Counted from the stretch's first letter, positions 8,665-18,554 are shown. The stretch: DNA of 64,000 bases from Xanthobacteraceae bacterium (GCA_031291445.1 JARLJA010000096.1:149371-213370), one strand, 5' to 3'. Numbers and translations: made by a program. The notes: generated by a model not told the origin, from the letters alone.

Positions 8665-9651
8665 CTACCGGCCGGACGCCGATGGCGGACTGACGACGTT
8701 CAGCTGGAAACCCTTCAAGAACACGCTGTGACGGATCGAGTCGGCCAGCAGGTGCGGCGGTGTCGTGTCGGGCCTGCCGGTCAGCGCGGCGCGGAGCCGC
8801 GCCAGGGCGAGGCCGGTGATCAGTCCGGCGTCGACCAGTGCGGCATAGATCGGATCGTGGTTCTTCAGGAAGTAGCGCCGCCTCGCCTCCAGGACGTAGG
8901 CCGGCATCCGTTTCGGCGTCGCGGTCACGCCGGTCGACTGGCCGACCAGATGCACGACGCGGCTTTCCGGCACGTACCAGGTCGGCCAGCCGCGCCGGCG
9001 GGCATTGAAGCAGAAGTCGATGTCGTCGAAATAGGTGAAATAGTCCTCGTCGAGCAAGCCAACCTGCTCGAACACCTCGCGGCGCACGATCATGCTGGCG
9101 CCGGCGACCCAATCGGTCTCGCAAGGGTGATCCACGACCGGTGGTGCCACCGCCCAGCGCGTCAGCAGCCAGCTGACGATGCCGAGCCCGAGGCCGCCTT
9201 CGAATTCGCCGAGCGGCGACTTGAAGCGAAAGGCCGAACGTTGCGGCGTGCCGTCCGGATCCTCCAGCCGGCTGCCGGCGATCCCGACCTTTGGGTTGCG
9301 CTCCATGAAATCGAGCAGGGCCGCGAAGGCACGGGGGCGAACGACGGTATCGGGATTGAGCAGCAGCACGTAGCGCGGCGGGGCCGGGCCTTCGAGCGCG
9401 GGCCGGATCACGAGATTGTTGCCGCCGGTAAAGCCGAGATTGACGTCCGAGACGGTGAGCGTGCACCAGTCGCTCCAGCGGTTGTCGTCGATGGCCGCCC
9501 GCAGGATCTGCGCCGATCCGTCGCCCGAGCCGTTTTCACAGACCGCGACTTTGACGCCCGGCACCCGGGGCAATTCGGCGGCGACCGAATGCAGGCAGTC
9601 GACCAACAGTGGGGCGACCCGAAAATTTACGATGACGACGAGCAGGTTCAT
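8665..9651 (-). CDS. GT2 glycosyltransferase, rhamnosyltransferase-like
   Basis: The 328-residue soluble enzyme has the GT-A fold marks: VVIVNFRVAPLLVDCLHS at the N-terminus, VAVCENGSGDGS, NLGFTGGNNL, the metal motif LLNPDTVVRP, then WVAGASMIVRREVFEQVG and the acceptor-side motif DEDYFTYFDDIDFCFNARR. The last part is typical of WbbL/RfbF-type rhamnosyltransferases. With the complete dTDP-rhamnose set next door, transfer of L-rhamnose to the lipid-linked repeat is a reasonable inference, but substrate cannot be read from sequence. Confidence 0.85.
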   Translation of the reverse strand: MNLLVVIVNFRVAPLLVDCLHSVAAELPRVPGVKVAVCENGSGDGSAQILRAAIDDNRWSDWCTLTVSDVNLGFTGGNNLVIRPALEGPAPPRYVLLLNPDTVVRPRAFAALLDFMERNPKVGIAGSRLEDPDGTPQRSAFRFKSPLGEFEGGLGLGIVSWLLTRWAVAPPVVDHPCETDWVAGASMIVRREVFEQVGLLDEDYFTYFDDIDFCFNARRRGWPTWYVPESRVVHLVGQSTGVTATPKRMPAYVLEARRRYFLKNHDPIYAALVDAGLITGLALARLRAALTGRPDTTPPHLLADSIRHSVFLKGFQLNVVSPPSASGR

Positions 9652-10053
9652 GGTGCGGGGGCCGGTTCATCTGGCGACGATTAAATAACCACGACCATGT
9701 GTGGCGCAGGGAGCAATATGATCAAATGCTGACGGCGAGATGTCAGGCGGTTTATGTCAGGTCTGTGACAGCGGTTGTATGCAATTCGTCGCGGGGCCGG
9801 CGGCAGGGTGCAGGGATTTCGATCCGGCTGGCGGTGTCCGGTAAGCCGGTGCGAAACCGGCGAACGGCCTCGGTCTTTCGTCCAGGATATCATCGTCGCA
9901 TCGGGCCGCGCTTGATTGGCATTTAAAATGCGACGGAATGCGCGACTGATTGATTGGCGCTGATCAGGGCTTTTTATTTACGGGGCGCGAAGCGGCGCGA
10001 TAGGATTTCGATGCAGAGTCGCCGATCCGACAATGACGCTGAGGGGGCTGTAC
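9652..10053. other. 402-base divergent gap
   Basis: No gene is seen between the GT2 enzyme and the Tat-type glycosidase-like protein. The right half carries the palindrome at 9919-9931 and two copies of TTGATTGGC (about 9913 and 9951). Promoters for both flanking genes should lie here. Confidence 0.4.
9919..9931. promoter_or_regulatory. Small palindrome upstream of the Tat-type protein
   Basis: GCATTTAAAATGC has perfect 6-bp arms around a central A. It lies 122 bases before the start codon at 10054 and could be an operator. Confidence 0.3.
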
Positions 10054-12108
10054 ATGGCGCGCATCGACCGCAGGAACTTCTTGCAGGCCGCGAGTGTGAC
10101 CGCACTCTCCGGACCATGGTCGTTCATCGTGTCGGGCCCCGCCAACGCGGGCCTTGCTGCAACCGCGGTATCGGCCCTGGCGACGCCGGCTGCCGTCTTC
10201 AATGGCGGGCGGTCCCAGATCAATCTCAACTTTCTGCAGACCGGCGGGGACTATCCATTTCTGAACTGCCTCAAGACCGCCCAGAACTGGAACCTGATCG
10301 ACAACAGCGGCCTTCCCGATCCGTCGAGCCTGGACAGCGACGGCTATCCGATCCGCATCACCAATGGCGGCGTCTACACGGTATTCTTCGTGCCGTCGCA
10401 GGCCGCGCGTCCGGGCAACTATGTCATCACCTGGACCGGGAACGGAACGATCTATTGCGGAATGAGCAACACGTTGGTCAGCGGCAGCAAGACCAGCACC
10501 AACGGCGGTGGTCGCTACGTGTTTTCCACCAAGGATACCCGTTTCGTGGTGGGGATCTCCGTGATCGGCCTGCCGCACATCACGAATCTCCGGGTTTTCC
10601 ACGCCGCCGACGAGCCCGCGATCAATGCTGGCCAGGTGTTCGGCCAGATGTTCAAGGCGCGGCTTCTGGAAGCCAATTTTGGCGTGGTGCGCTTTCTGAA
10701 TTGGCAATCCGGCAACACTTCCAACGTGACCACGTGGTCGACCCGCAAGCCGATATCCTACGTCTTCTACGCCGCGCACGAGTTCCGGCCCGGTTTGTTC
10801 GCCGGAACGACCACCAAGGTCGGGAACGCCTACGCGGCCTCGCTGCCCGGTTTTCACCTGGCCGACAAGGCCACCGTGACCGTCCGGTTCAATGCCAGCT
10901 GCGACGGCCCGTGCACGCTGAACGTCAACGGCAGCGGTGCGATCAACATTCTCAGCGCCTATACCACCGCACTGACGTCGGGCACCTATCCCATCGGAGG
11001 GACGTGGCAGAGCCTCGCGACCCTTGTCTATGACGCCACTCTCAATGCCTGGATCAAGCGGGGCGGCGACACGTCGGGTTCGGCCGGGATCGACAGCGGA
11101 TGTCCGCCGGAGCTGATGGTTCAACTCTGCGCCGAAATCGGCGCGCACCCCCATTTCGTGACGCCGATGTTGGCGATCGATCCGGCGACCGACTATATGC
11201 CGAACCTCGCCTCGTATTGTCGCACCAACGGCCCGGCCTGGATGATCCCCCGGTTCGAAGGCCCCAATGAGCTGTGGAACTTTGCCTACGGCTTCATGCC
11301 AACGAGCTACGCGGTCGCCAAAGCGGGCGCCTACGGTTGGGGCGCCGACTACCACAACTGGTACGGCAAGGCCTTGTCGGTGCTCGGCCAGATCGTCGGC
11401 ATCGCCTACGGACTGGACCGCGGCAAATATCAGGTGCTGTGCGGCGTTCAGACCGCCACCGCCACGTCTGCCGGCGGGGCGGCGGCGAGCAATGCGCGCC
11501 TGCTCTCGACGAAATATGTCAGCCAGTCCGCGCCCGCTCAGTCGCCCTACAACAAGACCGCGGCGGCGAACTGGGTCACGCACGTCTGCACCGCTCAATA
11601 TATCACGCCCTCGGAATACGGCACGCCGCAGGAGGCGAAGGACGCCGCGGCCTATGCCGCCGCCCCGACCGCGGCGGCGCAGGCGGCGGTCGCGACGGCC
11701 TATGCCAACACGGTGACCAGCGGCCCGGGTTCTTTTACGCTGCCGAAGGTCGCGGCGCTGTACGCAAACTGGAAGGGCTGGGCGCTTTCTCACGGCATCA
11801 AAAAGATGTGCGGCTATGAAGGTGGTTACTCGCCCGACTATACCGGTGTCGCGGCGCTCGACCAGTTGCGGGCAGCCTCCAAGCTCACTCCGATACTGAC
11901 CTCGATCACATTGCAGAACTACGAAACCTTCGTCGGCTTGTCGGACGGGAGCTTCACCGCCGAATTCCCGTCATGCTTCCAGTTGTCGGGTCCGACGCCG
12001 TCATCAAATGCCTGGTCGGTCCTGGAAGACGTTTATCAGACCTCCGTGCCGCCGCAGTGGAGCGGGATCGTCAAGTTCAACCATGCCACGGCCGCGACCA
12101 AGGGCTGA
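10054..12108 (+). CDS. Secreted Tat-type glycoside-hydrolase-like protein
   Basis: The 684-residue protein begins MARIDRRNFLQAASVTAL, a twin-arginine signal, so it is exported folded. A beta-rich N-terminal part (about residues 35-340) contains GGDYPFLNCLKTAQNW. It is followed by an apparent (beta/alpha)8-type part with WMIPRFEGPNELWN around Glu406 (the Asn-Glu pair typical of the acid/base residue in clan GH-A) and KKMCGYEGGYSPDY around Glu589 (a possible nucleophile). An Ala-rich segment lies at about residues 525-550. GAGGGGG sits 6 bases before ATG 10054, which decides the start over ATG 10033. Within this cluster it may trim or bind the secreted polysaccharide. Hydrolase activity is inference; a binding protein is also possible. 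Confidence 0.6.
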   Translation: MARIDRRNFLQAASVTALSGPWSFIVSGPANAGLAATAVSALATPAAVFNGGRSQINLNFLQTGGDYPFLNCLKTAQNWNLIDNSGLPDPSSLDSDGYPIRITNGGVYTVFFVPSQAARPGNYVITWTGNGTIYCGMSNTLVSGSKTSTNGGGRYVFSTKDTRFVVGISVIGLPHITNLRVFHAADEPAINAGQVFGQMFKARLLEANFGVVRFLNWQSGNTSNVTTWSTRKPISYVFYAAHEFRPGLFAGTTTKVGNAYAASLPGFHLADKATVTVRFNASCDGPCTLNVNGSGAINILSAYTTALTSGTYPIGGTWQSLATLVYDATLNAWIKRGGDTSGSAGIDSGCPPELMVQLCAEIGAHPHFVTPMLAIDPATDYMPNLASYCRTNGPAWMIPRFEGPNELWNFAYGFMPTSYAVAKAGAYGWGADYHNWYGKALSVLGQIVGIAYGLDRGKYQVLCGVQTATATSAGGAAASNARLLSTKYVSQSAPAQSPYNKTAAANWVTHVCTAQYITPSEYGTPQEAKDAAAYAAAPTAAAQAAVATAYANTVTSGPGSFTLPKVAALYANWKGWALSHGIKKMCGYEGGYSPDYTGVAALDQLRAASKLTPILTSITLQNYETFVGLSDGSFTAEFPSCFQLSGPTPSSNAWSVLEDVYQTSVPPQWSGIVKFNHATAATKG

Positions 12109-12179
12109 CGCGACCGCAGGCAACCCGGCGCGCCGGCGCAGTTGCCCGGCGCGGGTTTGGACGGGACGGGTGGCGCGCC

Positions 12180-13301
12180 TCAATGGACCAGGGACTTTCC
12201 CACTCCGCCCGCGATTTCCCGCCGTGCCGCCCGCGCACATGCATTGAGCAGTGCGCCTTCGAACAGCTTGGCGCTGGCGTCCCAGGAGCTGGAGGCGACG
12301 GTCGAGAACGCATTGGCCGAGAGCCGCTCCCACGCATCGGGACTCTGAGCGAGCACCCATTCAATCCCGCTTGCGATGGCCTCGACGTCATCGATGTCGA
12401 CCAACACTCCGTTGGAGCCCGATACGATCGCCTCCGCCGGCCACCCGGTCCGAGTCGAAACCACCGGCGTGCGGCAGGCCATCGCCTCCATCGCGGGAAG
12501 ATTAAATCCCTCGCTCCGGCTCGCGGTGACCCAGACGTCGCACTGGTCATAAATGTTTCGTATTTTGTCCCGCGGCGGTGAAAGGAAGAAATCGGTTCCC
12601 GCCGGCAGCGGAAACTGGGGAAGAGGGCGCATGCTTCCGAACGACAGTATCCGCAAGTTCGGAAGCCTGCTCCGAACGGCCTGCAACGCGGCCAGTGAAA
12701 CATCCAGCGCCTTGAACGGCGTGGGAGAGTACAGCAGCCCGACCGTCGGCACGGGTTGTTTGCCTCTTTCGGGCGCGAAGAACCGCGTCTTGTCGACGCT
12801 GTTCGGCACGAGATCGACAGCTGTGTCCCCGTACTCCGACGCCATGACCTGCCTGAGCCACTGCGCTATGACGATTTTATGAAAGGGAAGCCGGTAGGTC
12901 GCCCGGCAGCGCTCGACCGGCAAGTATGGAAAAACCTCGTGATGCTGGATGAAATAAGCCTTGGCGCCCTTTTCCGGGCCGAAGTTGGCGATCCATTCCG
13001 CGGTCTCCCACCATGTGGCGATGACGACGTCGGCGTCCGGCACATCGCGGTCCTCGACGGGGCGCGATCGGTCCAGAACGCGGTGATCGACGCCGTATTC
13101 GTCAAACACCGACGGATGCCGTGTCTGCTTGCCGGCGGACCGGGTCCACGAACTGAGCTTCTCCCGAAGCGTTCCGGGCTTGATGGGAGCGGATACCACC
13201 TGCACCTGATGTCCGAGCCGTATCAGCCGCTGGGCGTGCTCGGCCACGACCAGGGTGCCGCCTCCGACACCGGCAGTCGCCATCACGAAGGTAATACGCA
13301 C
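12180..13301 (-). CDS. GT4 family glycosyltransferase
   Basis: A GT-B fold retaining transferase of about 373 residues. The N-terminal domain starts VRITFVMATAGVGGGTLVV, with the glycine-rich loop near the donor cleft. The C-terminal domain has VGLLYSPTPFKALDVSLAAL, SPPRDKIRNIYDQCDVWVTA, and the nucleotide-sugar motif SRSEGFNLPAMEAMACRTPV (the E-x7-E region), then GVLVDIDD. The start is uncertain. GTG 13301 gives the normal N-terminus but has only a weak ribosome site, and the frame stays open to GTG 13502 with an arginine-rich extension I do not trust. It should add one sugar of the repeat unit. It is divergent from the FkbM gene. Confidence 0.85.
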   Translation of the reverse strand: MRITFVMATAGVGGGTLVVAEHAQRLIRLGHQVQVVSAPIKPGTLREKLSSWTRSAGKQTRHPSVFDEYGVDHRVLDRSRPVEDRDVPDADVVIATWWETAEWIANFGPEKGAKAYFIQHHEVFPYLPVERCRATYRLPFHKIVIAQWLRQVMASEYGDTAVDLVPNSVDKTRFFAPERGKQPVPTVGLLYSPTPFKALDVSLAALQAVRSRLPNLRILSFGSMRPLPQFPLPAGTDFFLSPPRDKIRNIYDQCDVWVTASRSEGFNLPAMEAMACRTPVVSTRTGWPAEAIVSGSNGVLVDIDDVEAIASGIEWVLAQSPDAWERLSANAFSTVASSSWDASAKLFEGALLNACARAARREIAGGVGKSLVH

Positions 13302-13561
13302 TGAGGTCAGATCCGCCGGAGGAAATCCAGCGGCCGGCGAGACCGCCAGCCGCGCCACTTCATAATCCAACGAAAACCTCGCTTCAACTCGATTTTGTCC
13401 GCATCGATCTTCGCGGGATGCAATCCGCGCGGCGGGTCGTCGGTGGTGGCTCGCGTCCGCGATGGTCATCATATTGAAACCGAAGATCGATAAGGACGAC
13501 ACCTTCTGTCCCGAGCGAGCCTGTACAGGGCCCGAAGAGGCGTGTCCGCAACGGAATTCTC

Positions 13562-14347
13562 ATGAACCGGCTCAAGACTCTCGCTGTCAACGGATTGAAT
13601 TCCGTCCTGCCAGTCGGACTAAAGAACTCGCTCCTTCATCTGTCGTTTCATCTGGCGCGAGCCGAATTCGATCGGTTTTCCTACGAGATCAATTTCGCGC
13701 CGAATATGGAGCTGGGGCTGATCGCCGCCGCGGGACGTGGTTTGCAGCCGCAGACCATCCTGGACGTCGGGGCCTTCGAAGGCAATTGGAGCACAATGGC
13801 GCGCAGGATCTGGCCCCGCTGTCGCATCGTGATGTTCGAGGCCAATACCCGCAAGCAGACCCGTCTGTCAGCCGTCGCTCAGGAGATCGGCGCGTCGCTG
13901 TGCTGTGAGCTGCTCGGAGCCGACGACGGCGCCGAGGTCGTATTCAACGTCATGGAATCCGGTTCGTCGGTTCTGAACGAGCGCAGCCCGCTCGATCGGG
14001 TGGTGGAAAAGCGGAGGCTGCGAAGGCTCGATGCCCTGCCGCTCGATATTGCCGGGAACATCTTCCTCAAGATCGACACACAGGGCTATGAACTCGAAGT
14101 CCTGAAGGGCGCGGAGCACCTTCTGCCTCACATCAATGCCATCCTCCTGGAGGTCGCGATCATCGAGATCAACGAAGGGGCGCCTCTGCTGCACGAGGTT
14201 CTCGCGTTCCTGAAGTCGCTTGGATTTGTGACCTACGACATCCTCGAGATTCATCGCCGCCCTCTCGACCGGGCGATGAACCAGATCGACATCCTGTTCG
14301 TGCGGGAGGAGTCGCCCTTGGTCGCCGACAAGCGGCACTACGCCTAG
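13562..14347 (+). CDS. FkbM family methyltransferase
   Basis: The 261-residue protein has a SAM-dependent methyltransferase core: motif I TILDVGAFEGNWS at about residues 64-76, IVMFEANTRKQ, and the FkbM hallmark FLKIDTQGYELEVLKGAEHLL, followed by ILLEVAIIEINEG. FkbM proteins O-methylate sugars or polyketides. In this cluster, methylation of a sugar in the polysaccharide (often a rhamnose) is likely but inferred. It starts at ATG 13562 and is followed by the convergent flippase gene. Confidence 0.88.
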   Translation: MNRLKTLAVNGLNSVLPVGLKNSLLHLSFHLARAEFDRFSYEINFAPNMELGLIAAAGRGLQPQTILDVGAFEGNWSTMARRIWPRCRIVMFEANTRKQTRLSAVAQEIGASLCCELLGADDGAEVVFNVMESGSSVLNERSPLDRVVEKRRLRRLDALPLDIAGNIFLKIDTQGYELEVLKGAEHLLPHINAILLEVAIIEINEGAPLLHEVLAFLKSLGFVTYDILEIHRRPLDRAMNQIDILFVREESPLVADKRHYA

Positions 14348-14448
14348 CGCCGTCCGGAACGGCCTCGGTGCAGTATCGTTTCGCGACGGGGGAAGGGCTG
14401 TTGCATCGTCGGGCGGGGCGGGGTTCCCGGCGGCGCGGAACGGCGCGA

Positions 14449-15825
14449 TCAATGCATCAGCGCGGCAAGCTGATTGAACAGCGAGCCGATCGCCAGGCCG
14501 ACGGCCAGCGCCGGTAACCCCAGCAGCTCGCGGCGAAGATCGAACAGACCGAACCGCGCCGAATGCAGCATGATCAACGGCAGGTTGGCGAAGTAGGATA
14601 TGACGATGCCCCACAGCGCGCCGGGATAGCCACCGAGCTGGAAGCCGACCGGGACGGCGACGAACAGTGCCACCGTCCGTGCCTGATTGAACCAGAAATA
14701 CAGCCGGGCCGCGCCGAACAGCAGGAAGGACTGCGTCGCCACGCGAAAGGGAAGGGTCAGCAGCGCCACAGACAGGATCTCCAGCGTCCGCCCGGCCTGC
14801 AGGTAGCGGGGATCATAGAGCACGGCGATCAGGCTGTGGCCGCTCGTCGCAAGAGTGCCGGCGACGAGGTAGGTGCATGCGGCGATCAGGGTGTGAAATC
14901 TGTAGTAGGCGTGTTTGAGCCGCTCGGGACTGGTGCGGTGCACCTCGCCAAGCGCCGGAAACGACACGTCGACGATGATCCGCGTGAGGATCTGCTCCAC
15001 CGAGCTGAAGAAGAGATAGGCGATCGCGTAGGTTCCGAGCAGCTTGGCGTCGATCAGCGTGCCCAGGAGCATGCGGTCGCCGTTGCCGGCGAAGAAGAAC
15101 GAAACCGATGACAGGAAAATCCACTTGCCGACGCTGACGATCTCGCGAAAGGCGGCGCGATCCCACTGCAGCCTGTTGGCGACACCCGCAAGCACGGCGT
15201 AGCTCAGAATCGTGCGCGTCGCGGCGGCAACGATCGCTCCGGCGACCAGAGCCCAGATCGATCGGTCCATGACGGCCCAGGCCAGCATCGTGACCAGGCC
15301 GCCGAGCTGGGATCCGACTTCGATCAGCGTCAGGCGCGCCAGCGCGATGTCGCGGCTCGCCTGCAGCAATTTCGTCGATTCGAATCCGGCGATCACCATG
15401 GTGATCGACAGCACGGCGATGACGGGGGGAATGCTCGGGTCGGCATAGACGCTGTGCTCGGGCAACGCACCGAAACGGCCGAGCAGCAGGAGCAGCAGGC
15501 TGATCGCCAGTGCGGCGGCGTAGAGGATGCCGCCGCGGACGATTTGCGTCACCCAAATGGTGTTGAGATAGGCCGGATCATCGCCGCGGCGGCTTTGAAT
15601 GACGTTGGTCTTGAGGCCGAAGTCGGAAAACATTGCGAGCCCGGCCAGCACAATCGAAGCGACGGCCATCACGCCGTACATTTCCGGAAGCAGCAGGCGG
15701 GTCATGACCAGGTTCCCACCGAACCGGATGCACAGGTTGCACCCGTATCCGGCAATGCTCCACATGCCGGCACCGAGGACGCGCCTTTTCAGGGAAACTT
15801 CGCTGGAGGCTTGGCTGATGGTCAT
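14449..15825 (-). CDS. Lipopolysaccharide/polysaccharide flippase (Wzx type)
   Basis: An integral membrane protein of 458 residues with twelve or more hydrophobic helices. It starts MTISQASSEVSLKRRVLGAG, then MWSIAGYGCNLCIRFGGNLV and MTRLLLPEMYGVMAVASIVL, the usual opening of the MOP-superfamily polysaccharide exporters. It should flip undecaprenyl-PP-linked repeat units across the inner membrane. The frame is open to 15948, but ATG 15825 fits family starts; no clear Shine-Dalgarno site helps. It is divergent from the polymerase gene across 213 bases, so both late steps of a Wzx/Wzy pathway are adjacent. Confidence 0.88.
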   Translation of the reverse strand: MTISQASSEVSLKRRVLGAGMWSIAGYGCNLCIRFGGNLVMTRLLLPEMYGVMAVASIVLAGLAMFSDFGLKTNVIQSRRGDDPAYLNTIWVTQIVRGGILYAAALAISLLLLLLGRFGALPEHSVYADPSIPPVIAVLSITMVIAGFESTKLLQASRDIALARLTLIEVGSQLGGLVTMLAWAVMDRSIWALVAGAIVAAATRTILSYAVLAGVANRLQWDRAAFREIVSVGKWIFLSSVSFFFAGNGDRMLLGTLIDAKLLGTYAIAYLFFSSVEQILTRIIVDVSFPALGEVHRTSPERLKHAYYRFHTLIAACTYLVAGTLATSGHSLIAVLYDPRYLQAGRTLEILSVALLTLPFRVATQSFLLFGAARLYFWFNQARTVALFVAVPVGFQLGGYPGALWGIVISYFANLPLIMLHSARFGLFDLRRELLGLPALAVGLAIGSLFNQLAALMH

Positions 15826-16038
15826 GGCTGGTGCGGCGGGCGGGGATCGTCCGAAAGGATCCCGTGAAGCCAGTGCCTTTGCTATTGGACTGCCGGCGAA
15901 CGCCATCGACGCGGAATGACGGCAGGTCCGCTGGCCGTGATGAACCACGTCGTGTTATAGGCGTCAACGGGTTGAAGATATCTGTCACGCGTATGACAGT
16001 TCTTCGACACGGCCTCGTGACCCTGCGGATCCGTCCTC

Positions 16039-17472
16039 ATGACGAATGGAAATGTATTTGCTGCGATCGCCATCCTGGCGTGGCCGGTCGTCGCGTTCGT
16101 GCTCTACGCCACCAGGCCGCTGCCGCAGGCGACGCTATGGACGGTTCTCGGCGGGTTCTTGCTGTTGCCCGCCGGCGTCGCGATCAAGGTCGAGATGATC
16201 CCGGCGATCGACAAATTCTCGGTGCCGAATCTTTGTGCGCTGGTCGGGGTCATGGCGATGGCAAAGGGCTCGCTGCGCGCCCGCGTGCCGTGGGGCGTCG
16301 CCGAATTCCTGCTCATCTGTCTCGTCGTCAGTCCGCTGGTGACGTCGATCCTCAACAACGACGTGATCGTGGTCGGCGGCAGGGTGCTGCCGGGGGTCGG
16401 TCCGTACGATGGAGTGTCGGCGATGCTCAGCCAGATTTTCCTGCTGCTGTCGTTCGTCGTCGGGCGGCGCGTGTTTCGCCAAACGCCGGCGATCGATGCG
16501 ATCCTGGGGACGACGCTCGCCGCAGGGCTGCTCTACTCATTGCTGATGCTGTTCGAAATCCGCTTCAGTCCGCAGCTCGCAAGGTGGATCTATGGCTTCA
16601 GTCCCGCGTCGTTTGCGGTCGAGATGAGGTATGGGGGATTCCGGCCGGTCGTGTTCATGCAGAACGGATTGACGGCGGCGTTTTTTCTCGCGACGTCGTT
16701 CGTGGCCGCGGTCGCGCTGGGGCAGGCTCGCGCGACGATGCCGATGTCGGTGCGGCCCGGCCTCGTGCAGATCTATCTCGGCGCAGTCATCGTCCTCTGC
16801 AAGTCCGCCGGCGCGCTGGTCTACTCGGTGGCGGCCACCGTGATGATGCGGTGGCTCAGTCCGCGCGCGCAAATGCGTCTGGCGGTCGTGTGCGTCCTCA
16901 TCGGCCTCTGCTACCCGATGCTGCGCTTCACCGACCAGTTTCCGACCCGCCTGCTGTTGCAGGCGGCTGCGACCGTGAACCAGGAGCGCGCCGACTCGCT
17001 GGCGTTTCGCTTCAGGGAGGAGGAGCAACTGCTCTCTCATGCCGCCGAACGAATGTTCTTCGGCTGGGGCCGCTACGGGCGCAACAGGGTCTATTCCGAA
17101 GAGTCCGGCGACGACGCGAGTGTCACCGACGGCATGTGGATCATCACCCTCGGGCAGTTCGGCCTGGTGGGATTCCTCGCCCAGTTCGGGCTGCTTTCGC
17201 TTCCGGTGTTTCGGGCCTACGGCGCGCTCAAGCGCCTGCCGACGCGTGGGGGCCGCATCATGCTGGCGGGTCTTGCCATGACAGTGGCGTTTTCGGTGAT
17301 CGAGCAGTTGCCCAACGCGTCGATCAGTTCCTGGACCTGGCTGCAGGCCGGGGCGTTGCTCGGAATCGTCGAGGCCGCCGAACGGGAGGACCGCCGCCGG
17401 CAGACGATTCCGCGCGTCAGCCGCCAAACAAAGCTCGTCGCCGCGGCACCGGCGGCCGTGCCCGCCGCGTAA
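16039..17472 (+). CDS. O-antigen polymerase/ligase-like membrane protein (Wzy candidate)
   Basis: The 477-residue protein is mostly hydrophobic, with about ten to twelve helices and one larger hydrophilic loop (about residues 310-370: NQERADSLAFRFREEEQLLS, then FGWGRYGRNRVYSEESG). The short WGRYG-type segment before a late helix pair (DGMWIITLGQFGLVGFLAQF) is typical of the O-antigen ligase/polymerase superfamily. Its place beside the flippase makes Wzy polymerisation the best guess. A WaaL-like ligase role cannot be excluded. The C-terminus is a short Ala/Arg-rich tail. Confidence 0.75.
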   Translation: MTNGNVFAAIAILAWPVVAFVLYATRPLPQATLWTVLGGFLLLPAGVAIKVEMIPAIDKFSVPNLCALVGVMAMAKGSLRARVPWGVAEFLLICLVVSPLVTSILNNDVIVVGGRVLPGVGPYDGVSAMLSQIFLLLSFVVGRRVFRQTPAIDAILGTTLAAGLLYSLLMLFEIRFSPQLARWIYGFSPASFAVEMRYGGFRPVVFMQNGLTAAFFLATSFVAAVALGQARATMPMSVRPGLVQIYLGAVIVLCKSAGALVYSVAATVMMRWLSPRAQMRLAVVCVLIGLCYPMLRFTDQFPTRLLLQAAATVNQERADSLAFRFREEEQLLSHAAERMFFGWGRYGRNRVYSEESGDDASVTDGMWIITLGQFGLVGFLAQFGLLSLPVFRAYGALKRLPTRGGRIMLAGLAMTVAFSVIEQLPNASISSWTWLQAGALLGIVEAAEREDRRRQTIPRVSRQTKLVAAAPAAVPAA

Positions 17473-17525
17473 CAGCCGACCGCCGGCGCTCTGCAGCTAC
17501 GTGGCGGGCAGCCGCCACCACGGGA

Positions 17526-18554
17526 TCATGCATCGACGAAGAACCTGGAGGTGTTCTCGTAGTGCCTTTGACGCAGCTTTCTCGTCTCGAATAGCAGCCG
17601 CCGCAGCGCGGAGCGGTGCGGGCCGCCCAATTTCGTCGGCAGGGGGACACGGCTGCGCAGCCACTCGGCAACGTCGGGCCGGAATGTCTCGAGCTCCGCG
17701 AGAAGCCAGTCACTGCCTCCCGGGGTCGCCAAGGCCTTGTGATAGTGCAGGATCTTGGCCGTTCGCGCCGCGGTTCGTGAATAGGATTGCGAGGTGGGTG
17801 TCATTTCCAGGTTGCATGCCATCGGCAACTGGCGCCAGCGCAAATTCAGGCGGACGACCGAGTAAGCGAGAGCCACGTCGTCGCCTGGATAGGGCAGTTT
17901 CCTGCTGAAGCAGATTCGGCTGGACAACATCGATTCCATGTCGGCGACGAATGCACGGCCCAGTCCGCTGCCGACCCGGAACGCGTAGACTCCGGAGTGA
18001 AGGCGAAACCGGACGCGCTGCCTGTCGTGGTCGGTCACGACCCAGGGCAGTGTTTGGAGGGGGATCTGGTAGTGCTCGCTCAGGGCCAGCCAGTAGCTGT
18101 TGTAGGGATCATCCGGCCCGCACGTTCCGACGTTCTTGTCGATCGAGCAGCAGGCGAAATCCTCCGTCGGATCGAGCAGGAGCGGCTGCGGCTCGTCGAC
18201 CACGAGAACGTCGGAATCGAGCCAGATGATCTGGTCGGTCTGGGCCAGTTCTTCGCCGAGCGCGGCCGCCAGCCCCTTGTTCATGTAGACGTACCAGCTG
18301 CAGTTGGTGCGCGTGCTGGTGGTGACGTGACGAGCGCCGAGCGCGCGGAATTTCCTGAGGGTGGCGGGTTCGAGCGACGGACCGAACCGCGGTGTTACGA
18401 TCAGGACGTCGGCGTCTGCGAGGCGGCCACCGAACGTCCGCAGGCATTCGACCGCCAGCAGCGTCTGAGCTTCGAAATAACCGGATTCGACACAGAAAAG
18501 GAACGTAGCGGAGGGACGCGCGGCCGCGCCATCCCTTGTTGGCTCGGTATTCAT
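17526..18554 (-). CDS. Putative sugar transferase with DxD motif, paralogue 1
   Basis: The 342-residue soluble protein has a GT-A-like layout: SATFLFCVESGYFEAQTLLA at the N-terminus, VLIVTPRFGPSLEP, a likely metal/nucleotide motif IIWLDSDVLVVDEP (DSD at 113-115), CSIDKNVGTCGPDDPYNSYW, a conserved GVYAFR strand and a late LHYHKA histidine pair. It is clearly related to the protein at 20127-21122 along the whole length. I cannot match it to a named family; GT8- or GT24-like retaining transferases are the nearest in layout. ATG 18554 is 7 bases after the stop of the GT4 gene, so they form an operon. Confidence 0.65.
   Translation of the reverse strand: MNTEPTRDGAAARPSATFLFCVESGYFEAQTLLAVECLRTFGGRLADADVLIVTPRFGPSLEPATLRKFRALGARHVTTSTRTNCSWYVYMNKGLAAALGEELAQTDQIIWLDSDVLVVDEPQPLLLDPTEDFACCSIDKNVGTCGPDDPYNSYWLALSEHYQIPLQTLPWVVTDHDRQRVRFRLHSGVYAFRVGSGLGRAFVADMESMLSSRICFSRKLPYPGDDVALAYSVVRLNLRWRQLPMACNLEMTPTSQSYSRTAARTAKILHYHKALATPGGSDWLLAELETFRPDVAEWLRSRVPLPTKLGGPHRSALRRLLFETRKLRQRHYENTSRFFVDA

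Noticed and set aside
9964..11793. 609-residue open frame opposite the Tat-type protein
   Set aside because: Arg-rich mirror sequence with no domain. The plus-strand protein has a signal peptide, ribosome site and motifs.
14356..14380. GGAAC-N16-CGTT match (EcfG consensus)
   Set aside because: It faces the plus strand, but the next gene there starts 1.6 kb away and the nearby gene is on the minus strand. Probably chance.
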